Assembly (NCBI RefSeq): GCF_046044395.1 | Contig: NZ_JBJUSG010000004.1 | Span: 1 to 64,000, forward strand | Length of the DNA stretch: 64,000 bases | Direction of reading: 5' to 3' | Origin: Magnetominusculus dajiuhuensis | Lineage (GTDB): Bacteria; Nitrospirota; Thermodesulfovibrionia; Thermodesulfovibrionales; Magnetobacteriaceae | Shown here: positions 1 through 8,997 of the stretch, in pieces | Position numbering within the stretch: position 1 is the stretch's first letter | Layout of the letters: every line of letters begins with the position of its first letter | Translations under genes and position numbers: made by a program | The notes under the pieces: model-generated | Database searches by the model: none | The model's input: only the letters and a program-made list of their open reading frames with translations | Told to the model about the DNA's origin: nothing

Positions 1-1210
1 CTTTGATCTCCCAATTCACTTCGCTTCTCATCTCTAATGGACAATCTGGGTTTATTATCGCACGCGCTATGGCATTACACGCCGTCTGCACATCCTCTAT
101 CATCTCACACAGGCCGGTTCCCCAAAACACCCCCGGTATCTCCTCAAATGATACCTTCGAAAAAGGCTTTAACCCCATCGGGTCGGGATTTGGCATCACC
201 TTTAATACCCGTTCGCCACACAGCCACACGCATACATGATACACCGCGCCAGGGTCAATCACCGGCGTGCCAAAATAATCCTCAAACAACGGCGCTAAGG
301 AGTCATCCCCCTCTGCAAGTCCATTCGTCCACGCCAGGATTTGTCCTCCATCTATATCGCCCCAGAATTCGAGGACTTCTATCTTGTCGTCCTTGCCGCC
401 GTTAAATGGGTCGTGTCCGGTTTGCGTGAGGCCGTCGCCTCCTCTCATACGCCCTGATGTCTGCTTTTGGAGAATGCCCTCTCTGTGGTCGCGCAGCACT
501 GCCCTTATGGCCTCATAGTCAAAACCCGGTACTCCTGCAAGGGCGGACATCTGCGACGTGGACAACGTCAGGCGGTCTATCAGATAGCCGTCGTCTATGC
601 CTGAACTTGACGGGCACGGGTAGATATAAAACGGGGAGCGCCTCTCATACTCCGGTACGAGGCGGTTCTCTATGATGTTTGTCCAACTGGTGCCGTTAAA
701 AACCCTTCTTCGAACCTTCTCGATTCTCAGCACGGGGCCTTTGATAAACCCCGCCTTGTATGTGACCACATCGTGGAGGAATTCCTCAATTGCCGTGTAC
801 CAGCCGCCCTCGCTGAACTGGGTGTCAATTTTCTTCTTCATCAGACCTGCCGCCGCGAGGGCCTTGTCTTTGATCTGTGCATCGCTGAGCCGTGGGTCGC
901 CTTCTCTTGTCGGCAGCTCCGGTATGGTGTTCGGTTCAATGTCCCACGGGATGTGGTCAGGCTGTACGAGGATATCCTTCAGCCAGGCCTCGGCGTCCCT
1001 GCATCGCGCGCCGCTTAAGAGCATGTAGATGAGGCTTCCCCCCACGCGTCTTATCGCCCCAAGTTTTTCGGGGTCGTACTTGCCGGCCCGCTGCCTCAGA
1101 CTTCTCATCATATGCGTCTCTATTGGTTCCTTTGCTGCTTTTGCCTGCCTCCAACAGTGCGTTACATAAGTGCTGAGTCCCCTTTTAATTGTCACTGCCA
1201 TTGGTGTCAT
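1..1210 (-). CDS. Phage portal protein (partial, 3' end beyond window)
   Basis: Reading the minus strand from an ATG at 1210 (preceded by AAGGAG about 7 bases upstream) gives an uninterrupted frame of about 403 codons that leaves the window at base 1. The translation has features of podovirus/P22-like portal (head-tail connector) proteins: an alpha-helical start, a stretch reading SPFYIYPCPSSSGIDDGYLI near residue 200 that matches the usual 'P-x-D-x-Y-P...DDG' segment, and a later FWGTGLCEMI segment. The portal forms the dodecameric ring through which the terminase pumps DNA. It follows the terminase gene by 33 bases, the normal phage order. The family call rests on motif memory and context, not on a search. 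Confidence 0.8.
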   Translation of the reverse strand, partial: MTPMAVTIKRGLSTYVTHCWRQAKAAKEPIETHMMRSLRQRAGKYDPEKLGAIRRVGGSLIYMLLSGARCRDAEAWLKDILVQPDHIPWDIEPNTIPELPTREGDPRLSDAQIKDKALAAAGLMKKKIDTQFSEGGWYTAIEEFLHDVVTYKAGFIKGPVLRIEKVRRRVFNGTSWTNIIENRLVPEYERRSPFYIYPCPSSSGIDDGYLIDRLTLSTSQMSALAGVPGFDYEAIRAVLRDHREGILQKQTSGRMRGGDGLTQTGHDPFNGGKDDKIEVLEFWGDIDGGQILAWTNGLAEGDDSLAPLFEDYFGTPVIDPGAVYHVCVWLCGERVLKVMPNPDPMGLKPFSKVSFEEIPGVFWGTGLCEMIEDVQTACNAIARAIINPDCPLEMRSEVNWEIK

Positions 1211-1243
1211 AACTATCTCCTTGTGAATTAAGATTAAGACGCC

Positions 1244-2974
1244 TTATGTCCATGCGTCTTCATTGGGTTTAGCAGTCTTGTGCGCCGCGCGTAAAGAGCT
1301 GCCGCCGCCTGATGGCAGGGGAAGCGTCTTTCTCACCTGTTTGGCGATTGCCGCAGCCATGACCCTGTCGTCATGTGCCCCTGTGTCCGCGCCATATTTG
1401 CCATCCTCACTCTGGACGTACGTCAACATCTCGTCAAACGTCTCGGCTGACATAATGCCGCTTGTGCCATCCCTTATCTCTGAGACAAGGTTGTCAATAA
1501 TCAGGTGCTTGTTTGATGATGTGGTAAGCCATCCAAAGCGCTTCCTCGACTTTGCCGGAGGCTCGGCGACCATCTCGACATACAGGCGTGGATAGCGTTG
1601 CTCTACTATCTTGAGGATGGTCGTCAGACCGTGATTGTTGCGCTCAGGGGCAAGCCACGCCGTGTTGTAGTAGCTACCTATGTGCACGAGCAGTGAGCCG
1701 AAAAGGTCGGCGTCCACATGGCCGTGCCAGATGGCTGCCTGTCTGCCTGTAAGGCGCTCCACTACAAAGGCGCATGAGAAATCCCCTCCCGCAAGTCCCT
1801 CGGCCACATCCGCCCCGATTACGTACGTAAGACCGTGCACCGGCTCCTCCCAAATCATCAAACTGCCATCCTTGCTGTCTGCCCACTTCATCGTGCCAAA
1901 GGCAAAGTCCCTGCGCGCAAGAGGCGGGAGGGCATTGGCCTTCAGTTGTGTGACTTTGTCAATGTCAAAAAGAGACCGCTGTTTGCTTACAAAGGCCTCG
2001 CGGGCATTTGAGGGGTACTCCTGCCTGAAGACGTCCAAAGAGCCGCCGCATCGGTTCTCAATGGCCTTTCTGCGCCACAGCAAATGCCCGTTGGTAATGC
2101 CGTAGAGACCTTTTAATCCTGATTCCTCTTCGGAAATAGCAGTGCATTTGCCTGATAGCTTATATTTCTTAAACACAAACCACGGGATAAATACTGCCGA
2201 GTAGAGATTATCGCGGCTGCCGGATTCGTTAATCTTCATGCGATACTCCGCCTTCCCGCTGTCGTTCAGAAAAACCTCGTAAAAATACCGCGCCTTAAAG
2301 AATCGCTCATAGAATTCGCCGGACGGGCCTCTTGCGGTGCTCTCAAAGATGACCTCCGAGTCCTCGTCGTCGGGTACGCACTGAAGCACGCTGGTTAGGA
2401 GCTGCGGTGCCTTTTTGGGAGGCCACTTCGCTATCTCTGAAAGCAGGATGTAGTGAATCAACTGCCCTGAGCCGAAGTCGGTCTTGTTTGCGGTGCCTAT
2501 GCGTATGGCGCTGTCGAGGCCCTGACCCGCCGCGCTGTTGAATTCGAGGTTATGGCTATTATTGTAGAGTTCCGTAGGCTTACACCCGCTTGGGATGTGG
2601 CGCTGGAAGCGTTTAACCATGCCGAATAAAAAATCCGTAGCCTCCTTTTCATGGGCAATTATTACGGCGGCGCGGTTAAAGTTCGTCGCGGTTTTCCAGT
2701 AAAGCCGCCCGGCGGCCCAGGTGCTTATGCCCTCGCGGCGCGCCTTCAGAATTATCAGACGTACAGGGCGCCCGCTTGCCCTTATGTCTCTGATGATTTC
2801 CTCAAGGAGCGCCTGTATCTCGTTTAGTATAAATGGCGCGAGCCTTCCCTCTGTCGTCTGGATTCTGAGAACCGCGCGTGAAAATACTGAAAAGTCCTTA
2901 TAAAGCTCCCGTTCTTCGTCTGAAATGCCCCACATGACAGGCCACAGGATTCGTTCCTTAGTTGTTTTTTCCAT
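1244..2974 (-). CDS. Phage terminase large subunit
   Basis: A 576-residue DNA-packaging motor protein, the usual length for large terminases. The N-terminal ATPase half has an atypical Walker A, LKARREGIST (about residues 55-65), and a Walker B-like HYILLSEIA with its acidic residue (about 175-183). The C-terminal RNase H-like nuclease half shows VIGADVAEGLAGGDFS (first metal-binding Asp, about residue 390), APERNNHG (Glu) and a final GAHDDRV (Asp pair). All catalytic positions appear present, so the gene looks intact. No small terminase is found upstream; instead there is an inverted-repeat element and an ordinary bacterial gene, so this is the edge of a prophage or a remnant. The packaging target cannot be told from the sequence. 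Confidence 0.9.
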   Translation of the reverse strand: MEKTTKERILWPVMWGISDEERELYKDFSVFSRAVLRIQTTEGRLAPFILNEIQALLEEIIRDIRASGRPVRLIILKARREGISTWAAGRLYWKTATNFNRAAVIIAHEKEATDFLFGMVKRFQRHIPSGCKPTELYNNSHNLEFNSAAGQGLDSAIRIGTANKTDFGSGQLIHYILLSEIAKWPPKKAPQLLTSVLQCVPDDEDSEVIFESTARGPSGEFYERFFKARYFYEVFLNDSGKAEYRMKINESGSRDNLYSAVFIPWFVFKKYKLSGKCTAISEEESGLKGLYGITNGHLLWRRKAIENRCGGSLDVFRQEYPSNAREAFVSKQRSLFDIDKVTQLKANALPPLARRDFAFGTMKWADSKDGSLMIWEEPVHGLTYVIGADVAEGLAGGDFSCAFVVERLTGRQAAIWHGHVDADLFGSLLVHIGSYYNTAWLAPERNNHGLTTILKIVEQRYPRLYVEMVAEPPAKSRKRFGWLTTSSNKHLIIDNLVSEIRDGTSGIMSAETFDEMLTYVQSEDGKYGADTGAHDDRVMAAAIAKQVRKTLPLPSGGGSSLRAAHKTAKPNEDAWT

Positions 2975-2987
2975 TAGTTTTTTCTCC

Positions 2988-3275
2988 TAAGACATTGAGG
3001 GCGCTGCCCTCAAACTCCCGCAAGGAGGGTAACCCTCCTTGACCTCGTAGTATCATACCCCTCTATATATAGTCAAAATTCGCATGAATGTGGGTTTTAG
3101 GCAGTGTTTAAGCCGATCTCCTATTCGCATGAGGTGCGCGGGATGTGTTTTTTGGGCAAACATGCTACAATATTGTATGCGTTATACAATATTGTAGCAT
3201 GTGATGTCATAATTTACAGGTCAAGGAGGGTTACCCTCCTTGCGGGAGTTTGAGGGCGGCGCCCTCAATGTCTTA
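2988..3275. repeat. MITE-like element with 58-bp inverted repeats
   Basis: The 359 bases between the terminase and the next gene hold no ORF. The left arm 2988-3045 and the right arm 3218-3275 are inverted copies with a single mismatch (57 of 58). Each arm carries two nested palindromes: GAGGGCGCTGCCCTC and AAGGAGGGTAACCCTCCTT. The 172 bases between the arms include the hairpin described separately. No clear target-site duplication is visible. It may be a miniature transposable element, a pair of facing terminators, or both; the GGGTAACCC core links it to repeats elsewhere in the window. Confidence 0.7.
3161..3201. repeat. Perfect 18-bp inverted repeat (operator or hairpin)
   Basis: The arms CATGCTACAATATTGTAT (3161-3178) and its exact reverse complement (3184-3201) are separated by five bases. 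Each arm contains the shorter palindrome ACAATATTGT. It sits in the middle of the inverted-repeat element. It could be a dimeric repressor operator or a cruciform-forming site; there is no T-run, so a simple terminator is unlikely. Confidence 0.65.
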
Positions 3276-3298
3276 ATCTTCTGCCCTGATATTTTTTT

Positions 3299-3327
3299 TT
3301 GATATTTTAATCCGTTACCGTTATAAT
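3299..3327 (+). promoter_or_regulatory. Sigma-70 promoter for glycosyltransferase, probably leaderless
   Basis: TTGATA at 3299-3304 and a perfect TATAAT at 3322-3327 are separated by 17 bases. The ATG of the next gene begins at 3334, six bases after the -10 box, about where transcription should start. No Shine-Dalgarno sequence is present, so the transcript is probably leaderless. Confidence 0.7.
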
Positions 3328-3333
3328 AGCGCC

Positions 3334-4938
3334 ATGAAAGCTGTCACCGGCATTTCTTCAGAAAAGAGCCTTAATATACTGTACGGGTCTTTCTTTGTCC
3401 TAACAATAATAACCGTAGTTTTTATACGCGTCAGGCTGCTCGGCATTCCATTGGAGAGAGACGAGGGGGAGTATGCCTATATGGGGCAGCTCATATCTCA
3501 TGGCGTCATCCCGTACAAAGAGGCTTACAGCATGAAGCTCCCCGGTACCGCCTTTATGTACTCTGTGATTATGTCTGTATTTGGCCGGGGCATTGTTGGT
3601 ATTCATTTAGGGCTGATGGCGGTAAATTTAGCAGTCTTGCCGGCGTTATTCTTGTTATCTGAGAGGCTTTTTAATGAGCGGGCTGCCCTTGTTGCGTCGG
3701 TCTCTTATGCGGCCATTTCTCTTGGTGTGCCGGTGCTTGGGTTTATGGCTCACGCCACGCATTTTGTCACCTTTTTTGCCGTTTGGGGCCTTTATTTCTT
3801 ATATGTGGCCATTGAGGATAAAAAGAGATGGCTTATAGCGGCCTCAGGCCTGTGTTTAGGGATGGCCTTTTTGATGAAACAACACGGCATATTTTTTATC
3901 CTTTTTGCCGTCACATACCTCTTCTTTATGCGAAGCAGGCTTAAGGATTTCATAATCAACGGCCTTATCCTGATGGTTATGTCTGCCGTGCCGTTTGCCA
4001 TTGCCGTCTTTATTATATACAGGGGTGGGGCCTTCAATAATTTTTGGTTTTGGTGTTTTACTTATTCAGGCAAATATGTATCGAGGTTGTCGTTAATGGA
4101 CGGCTTGTTGAGATTTAAAATTATGGCCCTGAGGACGGCTGGCCATTTTACCGTTTTCTGGGTTTTCGGCGTTATAGGCTTCTTTATCCTCATCTATAAA
4201 CAAAGACAAAAGGGAAGACTGTTCATACTACTTTTTTTTCTGTTTTCTTTTTTGTCTCTATCAGCGGGGTTTTATTTCAGGGAACATTACTTTGTTTTAA
4301 TGATTCCGGCGATTTCGATAACGGCCGCTTATTTTACAGAGCTTCTGAGCAGCGCTCTGGCAATGAAGCCATGGGGTAAGATGCTTCCAATTGTGGTACT
4401 ATTGATGGGCATGTTATTTACCTTTACAGTGCAGGGCAAATTGTATTTTAAGCTGCCGCCTGATGAGGTATCCCGCGAGGTCTACGGCCTGAATCCATTT
4501 GTCGAATCAATAAAGATAGCGCAATATCTTAAGGGCCACGCCCAAAAAGGCGACATGATTGCCATATTGGGTTCAGAACCGCAGATATTATTTTATTCGG
4601 GGATTCGTTCGGTAACCGGCTATATTTACATGTACGGACTTATGGAAGACCAGCCGTTCAATCTGCAAATGCAACATGGAATGACTGACGAGATTGAAAA
4701 AAACAAACCGGCCTTTATAGTCTTCGTAAAAATCCCCGCGTCGTGGCTTCCCGCTCCGAACGCACCTCTTTATATTTTCGATTGGGCCACAAATTATATC
4801 GCTGAAAATTATAACCTTGTCGGGGTTGTTGATTTGATTTACTATGATAATATTGTGTACAAGTTTGACGCTGAGGCATTAAACTATAACCCGTGGTCAA
4901 AATACTACGTATGTATATACAGGAGAAAGGATGGATAA
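3334..4938 (+). CDS. ArnT-like membrane glycosyltransferase (GT39/PMT_2)
   Basis: A 534-residue polytopic membrane protein. After a first transmembrane helix (about 17-35) comes ERDEGEYAYMG (residues 41-51), the acidic periplasmic loop motif of GT39 enzymes. It is followed by YKEAYSMKLPGTAF, also typical of this family, and then about ten hydrophobic helices and a C-terminal soluble part. Such enzymes move a sugar from a polyprenyl-phosphate donor to a lipid or protein acceptor on the periplasmic side of the inner membrane. The acceptor cannot be deduced. It has its own promoter and overlaps the next gene by 8 bases. A second member of the family lies at 44940-46556. Confidence 0.85.
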   Translation: MKAVTGISSEKSLNILYGSFFVLTIITVVFIRVRLLGIPLERDEGEYAYMGQLISHGVIPYKEAYSMKLPGTAFMYSVIMSVFGRGIVGIHLGLMAVNLAVLPALFLLSERLFNERAALVASVSYAAISLGVPVLGFMAHATHFVTFFAVWGLYFLYVAIEDKKRWLIAASGLCLGMAFLMKQHGIFFILFAVTYLFFMRSRLKDFIINGLILMVMSAVPFAIAVFIIYRGGAFNNFWFWCFTYSGKYVSRLSLMDGLLRFKIMALRTAGHFTVFWVFGVIGFFILIYKQRQKGRLFILLFFLFSFLSLSAGFYFREHYFVLMIPAISITAAYFTELLSSALAMKPWGKMLPIVVLLMGMLFTFTVQGKLYFKLPPDEVSREVYGLNPFVESIKIAQYLKGHAQKGDMIAILGSEPQILFYSGIRSVTGYIYMYGLMEDQPFNLQMQHGMTDEIEKNKPAFIVFVKIPASWLPAPNAPLYIFDWATNYIAENYNLVGVVDLIYYDNIVYKFDAEALNYNPWSKYYVCIYRRKDG

Positions 4939-5974
4939 GGGCATAAAGGTAGTACCGGTGCGCCAGTCGGTGGGTCTTGTCCTTGCCCATGACATTACGG
5001 AAGTCAGGCAGGGAGAGTTTAAAGGCAGGGCATTCAAAAAAGGCCATGTCGTAACAGACCAGGACATAGAGCACCTTGAGAGGCTGGGCAAGGAACACCT
5101 GTTCCTGCTTGACATAGGAGACGATGAGCTTCACGAAAATGACGCGGCGTTATTGATGGCCAACGCATTGACAAACAACCAGGCAAGCGGCGTATCCTTC
5201 GACGCTGAACCTAAGGAGGGAAAGGTAACCCTCGTCGCTCACATTAATGGCCTTTTCAAGGTTAATAAAGACGCGCTCATGGGGTTTAATATGCTTGGCG
5301 AGGTGATGTGCGCGACCTTGCATACTAACACCGTGGTTGCGAAGGGACAGACGGTTGGAGGTGTGCGGGCAATCCCGCTCGTGATAAAAAAGGAACTCGT
5401 TGATAATGCGGTAAAAGAGTGTCAACGTGCCCCGGTGTTGTCGGTACTGGGAATGCGTAGGCCTAAGGCCGGGATTGTCATAACGGGAAACGAGGTCTAC
5501 ACGGGCAAGATTCGGGATACTTTTTTACCTGTGGTCAGAGAAAAAATCAGGCAGTGTAACGGTGTGATTGTCGGCCAGTACTTCGCCCCGGACGACAAGG
5601 AGTTCATTGCACAGAAGTTGGTGGAGCTTGCGGCGGGGGGGGCGGACCTCCTGATAACTACGGGGGGGCTTTCAGTTGACCCTGATGACGTCACATCGGC
5701 GGCAGTTCGCAGCCTTCCGGTTACGGACGTGTTATACGGCGCTTCGGCGCTCCCCGGGGCTATGTTTATGATTGCATATATGAATGGCCTGATTCCAATA
5801 CTATGTATACCGGCGTGTGGTATGTATCACAAGATAACGGTATTTGACCTGATACTACCGCGTGTTTTGGCGGGTGAGCATATTGACAGGCGCGCGCTTG
5901 CTGAAATGGGACACGGCGGCCTGTGTTTGAACTGCAAGGAGTGCAGGTATCCGGTTTGTCCATTCGGGAAATAA
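4931..5974 (+). CDS. MoeA-like molybdopterin-binding protein with Cys tail
   Basis: The 347-residue product begins with a MoeA N-terminal-like part (VPVRQSVGLVLAHDIT) and continues with a MoCF/MogA-like molybdopterin-binding domain marked by VITGNEVYTG (about residue 180) and TTGGLSVDPDDVT (about 245). MoeA inserts molybdenum into molybdopterin. This protein is shorter than classical MoeA and lacks the last beta-barrel domain. Its C terminus is cysteine-rich (CLNCKECRYPVCPFGK), a tail also seen in molybdopterin-binding proteins of anaerobes and possibly metal-binding. The start overlaps the end of the glycosyltransferase gene, suggesting co-transcription although the functions are not obviously linked. 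Whether it is catalytic or regulatory is open. Confidence 0.8.
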   Translation: MDKGIKVVPVRQSVGLVLAHDITEVRQGEFKGRAFKKGHVVTDQDIEHLERLGKEHLFLLDIGDDELHENDAALLMANALTNNQASGVSFDAEPKEGKVTLVAHINGLFKVNKDALMGFNMLGEVMCATLHTNTVVAKGQTVGGVRAIPLVIKKELVDNAVKECQRAPVLSVLGMRRPKAGIVITGNEVYTGKIRDTFLPVVREKIRQCNGVIVGQYFAPDDKEFIAQKLVELAAGGADLLITTGGLSVDPDDVTSAAVRSLPVTDVLYGASALPGAMFMIAYMNGLIPILCIPACGMYHKITVFDLILPRVLAGEHIDRRALAEMGHGGLCLNCKECRYPVCPFGK

Positions 5975-5990
5975 TGATATAGCGCTGGGG

Positions 5991-7313
5991 CTATTCTTTA
6001 AGCAGCCGCCACAGGCTGGTGCGCGATATGCCGAGGGCGTCTGCGGCCATAGACTTATTGCCGCCAAACTGTTCTATCACATTGTCTATGTAATTTTTCG
6101 TGAGCTGCTCGATAGTGAGGATTTTGTCCGGGTTGAGTGTCTCAATTTTAAAAAGGGAGATGCCCTGCGGCAGGCTTCCTCTTGTTATTGCCTCTGTGGT
6201 TTCTATGATAACAGCCCGTTCGATTATATTTTCAAGTTCCCGAACGTTACCGGGGAAATCGTATTCCATGAGTGTTTTCATGGCGTCCGGCGTTATGGCG
6301 GTTATGTTTTTTTTATATTTCAGAGAATACTTCTGAAGGAAGAAACTGCAAAGTGGCGCAATATCGTCCCTTCGCTCCCTTAACGATGGGATTGCCATGT
6401 CCATGACATTGAGCCGGTAGTACAGGTCCTCTCTGAACTGGCCGGAGGCCGTCAGGGTTTTGATATTTTGATTCGTTGCGGCTATAAACCTGACGTCCAC
6501 CTTAATCAACTTTGTCCCTCCCACACGGTAGAACTCGCCGTCTTCGATGGCCTTCAGAAGTCTCGCCTGCAGGTTTACCGGCATCTCCGATATTTCATCA
6601 AGAAACAAGGTACCGCAGTGGCTTAACTCCATAAGGCCTTTTTTAGCGGCAACCGCCCCTGTAAACGCACCCTTTTCGTGGCCAAATAGTTCACTGGCAA
6701 GCAGTTCCTCGGTCAACACCGCACAGTTGATTCCAATAAATGGCTTGTCTTTCCGGCTGCTCAGGTGGTGAATCAGTTTGGATACCTGGCCCTTGCCTGA
6801 GCCTGTTGCCCCTGAGAGCATCACATTACAGTCAGAATTCTTTAGTTTATCAATCGTATCCATAATCTGCCGCATTGCGGCGCTCTTAAAGACAAAGGGA
6901 ATCTTGCCTGACAGGCCGGCTGACACCCTAAGCGCCTCGATTTCCCTTTTCATAGAATGCTTCTCTTTTATTTTCGATAATTTAACAAGCATGTCGTCTA
7001 TGTTAAATGGCTTTGTGATATAATCCTCGGCGCCGTCTTTTATGGCCGCCACCGCCGCCGCCACCGTGCCATAGCCGGTTATGATGATAACGCTGATTTC
7101 GGGGTACTTATCCCGGATGATTGAAAATAGTTCAAGGCCGTCCATATCCGGCATTTTTATATCTGTGATGACTACCTGATACTGCCTTTTTTCTATCTCT
7201 TCTAAAGCCGATAGCCCGTTTGTCACGCCGCGTGTGCTATAACCCTCATCTTCCAGCGCGTAAATCAGGTGTTTTCTTGATACATCCTCGTCCTCAGCTA
7301 TCAGTATGTTCAC
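5991..7313 (-). CDS. NtrC-family sigma-54 response regulator (pair A)
   Basis: A 440-residue regulator in three parts. The receiver has phospho-acceptor Asp51 in ITDIKMPDMDG. The AAA+ domain has a Walker A written GATGSGKG (168-175) instead of the usual GESGTGKE, and an intact GAFTGA loop (215-220) that contacts sigma-54. A Fis-type helix-turn-helix ends the protein (ADALGISRTSLWRLL). It should activate sigma-54 promoters when phosphorylated by the kinase encoded just upstream, with which it overlaps by 4 bases. It is closely paralogous to the regulator at 12324-13670. It converges on the MoeA-like gene with only 16 bases between stops. Confidence 0.93.
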   Translation of the reverse strand: MNILIAEDEDVSRKHLIYALEDEGYSTRGVTNGLSALEEIEKRQYQVVITDIKMPDMDGLELFSIIRDKYPEISVIIITGYGTVAAAVAAIKDGAEDYITKPFNIDDMLVKLSKIKEKHSMKREIEALRVSAGLSGKIPFVFKSAAMRQIMDTIDKLKNSDCNVMLSGATGSGKGQVSKLIHHLSSRKDKPFIGINCAVLTEELLASELFGHEKGAFTGAVAAKKGLMELSHCGTLFLDEISEMPVNLQARLLKAIEDGEFYRVGGTKLIKVDVRFIAATNQNIKTLTASGQFREDLYYRLNVMDMAIPSLRERRDDIAPLCSFFLQKYSLKYKKNITAITPDAMKTLMEYDFPGNVRELENIIERAVIIETTEAITRGSLPQGISLFKIETLNPDKILTIEQLTKNYIDNVIEQFGGNKSMAADALGISRTSLWRLLKE

Positions 7314-8866
7314 AACTCCTCCGGTTTATCCCTTAGCGGCAGTGTCACGGTGAAGGTGGTGCCGACATCGGGAGCGCTCTCAACTGTGATTGTGCCCTTG
7401 TGGTTTTTAATTATGTTATATGTGATAAAAAGCCCCAGTCCTGTGCCGCTGCCTTTATTTGTAAAAAATGGCTCAAAGACCCTTTCAATATCACCCTCTG
7501 CTATGCCTGCCCCTGTGTCTGATATCTTTATTACCGCCTCGTCGGGTGTTGTGGCAATTGTTACCCTAAGGGTGCCGCTGCCTCTCATAGCGTCAACCGC
7601 GTTGACAAACAAATTAATAAACACCTGCTCCAGTTGCGGGCGGCTGGCGCTGATAAATCCATCGCCCTCAATAGAGAAAACTATACTGCTCAGGTCTGCC
7701 GAGGCGCCAAGTCTTTTATATGTGTCAGCGAGGAGGCTGTACAGTTCAAACTGCTCATATTGCGGCCTTTTATTTTTCGCAAAATCCATGAGGTCGCCAA
7801 CAATTTTTTTCATGCGCATAGTCTGGGAGTGAATATCTTGTACCGAATCGGTGATTATCTCCGGGTATGCACCCTTAGAAACTACCCTGTGCAGGGTTTG
7901 GGCGGCGAGGTGGATATTATTTAGTGGATTATTCAGCTCATGGGCGACACCTGATGACAGGGTGCCAAGGGCTGAAAGCTGCCGCGACTGATGCAGTTGC
8001 TCATCCTTGCTATTGATTTGGTCCTGCCGGTGCCTTAGCTCCTCAGACATCTTATTAAACACCCCCTTGAGGTGTTCAACCTCATCCATAGTTCCATCCA
8101 TAGGAAGAGATGGAAAGTACCCATGCGAGGCCTTGTCCATCATGTTTTCGAGTTCCTTGAGGCGGATTACCACCTTTCGGCTTACCTTAAATAGCAGCGC
8201 AATGCCCAGGGCAAACGACACCGGTATAATAACAAGGGCGCTGTACTGCGTGATTTTAATAAGATATTCGATTCGGTTTCGCGCGCTTCTGTCGAGGTTC
8301 TTAGACGTTGATATGAGTTCGTCCCCCTGTTTTCTTAACACAGCCACATCTTTAGCGAGGGCGCGAAGGAGATTTATCGCGTCGCCATTGTTTTGTGGAA
8401 ACGCTTGCCTGAGCAGTTCCATGTTTTCAAGGGGATGCTCACGGTATGTTGTGCTGACAAGAGGCAGCATAAAGAGGAGGCGTGACCCTTGCCGGACTAA
8501 CTCGTCTTTGGCTTTTTGAAATTCAATAGATTTACCAAGAATATCTTCAAATGTGCCGGAGTATTTACCTATTTTTTCATTTAGCTCCTTAAGCGAGGCG
8601 TCCGCCCTGACTTTAACATTCTCAGACTGGACAATGTCCCTAAGTTCCTCTGTGAAATTCAGGACATCCTCCGCGGCGGAGTCGTCACCGTTGAGGAAGT
8701 TCTTCTCATATCTCCTCATTTCAAGGGTCTTGTTTCTTACCCTGTCTGTTGTCTCAAGGGTTCGGATGTCTTCTATGATTTTAATGAAGTCCCCATAGGC
8801 CAAAATGAACAGTATCGCCATGAGAGAAAAACTTGCCGTGAAACTCAGGATTATCTTTCTGGACAT
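7310..8866 (-). CDS. Sensor histidine kinase (pair A)
   Basis: A 518-residue membrane sensor. A first transmembrane helix (about 8-26) is followed by a periplasmic helical region whose start holds MRRYEKNFL (50-58), a signature of HBM/four-helix-bundle sensor domains. A second helix (about 208-228), a HAMP linker and the dimerisation helix with phospho-acceptor His309 in GVAHELNNP come next. The ATP-binding domain has DTGAGI and GTGLGL motifs. It lacks a PAS domain. Translation is coupled to the response regulator. The ligand is unknown; the neighbouring SulP transporter makes an anion or a general stress signal conceivable, but that is inference. Confidence 0.92.
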   Translation of the reverse strand: MSRKIILSFTASFSLMAILFILAYGDFIKIIEDIRTLETTDRVRNKTLEMRRYEKNFLNGDDSAAEDVLNFTEELRDIVQSENVKVRADASLKELNEKIGKYSGTFEDILGKSIEFQKAKDELVRQGSRLLFMLPLVSTTYREHPLENMELLRQAFPQNNGDAINLLRALAKDVAVLRKQGDELISTSKNLDRSARNRIEYLIKITQYSALVIIPVSFALGIALLFKVSRKVVIRLKELENMMDKASHGYFPSLPMDGTMDEVEHLKGVFNKMSEELRHRQDQINSKDEQLHQSRQLSALGTLSSGVAHELNNPLNNIHLAAQTLHRVVSKGAYPEIITDSVQDIHSQTMRMKKIVGDLMDFAKNKRPQYEQFELYSLLADTYKRLGASADLSSIVFSIEGDGFISASRPQLEQVFINLFVNAVDAMRGSGTLRVTIATTPDEAVIKISDTGAGIAEGDIERVFEPFFTNKGSGTGLGLFITYNIIKNHKGTITVESAPDVGTTFTVTLPLRDKPEEL

Positions 8867-8894
8867 AGTTTATTTCTTAAAACCCACCTGATTA

Positions 8895-8924
8895 AATATA
8901 TATAACCCTCCTTCCATCTGTCAA
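8895..8924 (-). promoter_or_regulatory. Sigma-70-like promoter of two-component pair A
   Basis: On the minus strand TTGACA lies at 8924-8919 and is followed after 16-18 bases by a TATATATATT stretch. The ATG of the kinase gene is at 8866. This gives pair A its own transcription start downstream of the transporter terminator. Confidence 0.5.
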
Positions 8925-8940
8925 CGCGGCAGACAGGATA

Positions 8941-8975
8941 AAGGGAAAGGGGATATCTCATCCACCCTTTCCCTC
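8941..8975 (-). terminator. Terminator of the Usp-SulP operon
   Basis: Read on the minus strand, AGGGAAAGGG pairs with CCCTTTCCCT around a loop of about 14 bases, starting some 23 bases after the SulP stop codon. Only a short T-run follows, so strength is uncertain. It separates the transporter operon from two-component pair A. Confidence 0.5.
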
Positions 8976-8997
8976 AAAACCCGGGCCGCCTTCCGCT

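Noticed and set aside
37..1028. Several plus-strand ORFs in the first kilobase
   Set aside because: They are antisense to the portal gene, which is open over the whole region and has a ribosome binding site.
8007..8519. 170-codon plus-strand ORF
   Set aside because: Antisense to the pair A kinase, whose domains are intact across this region.
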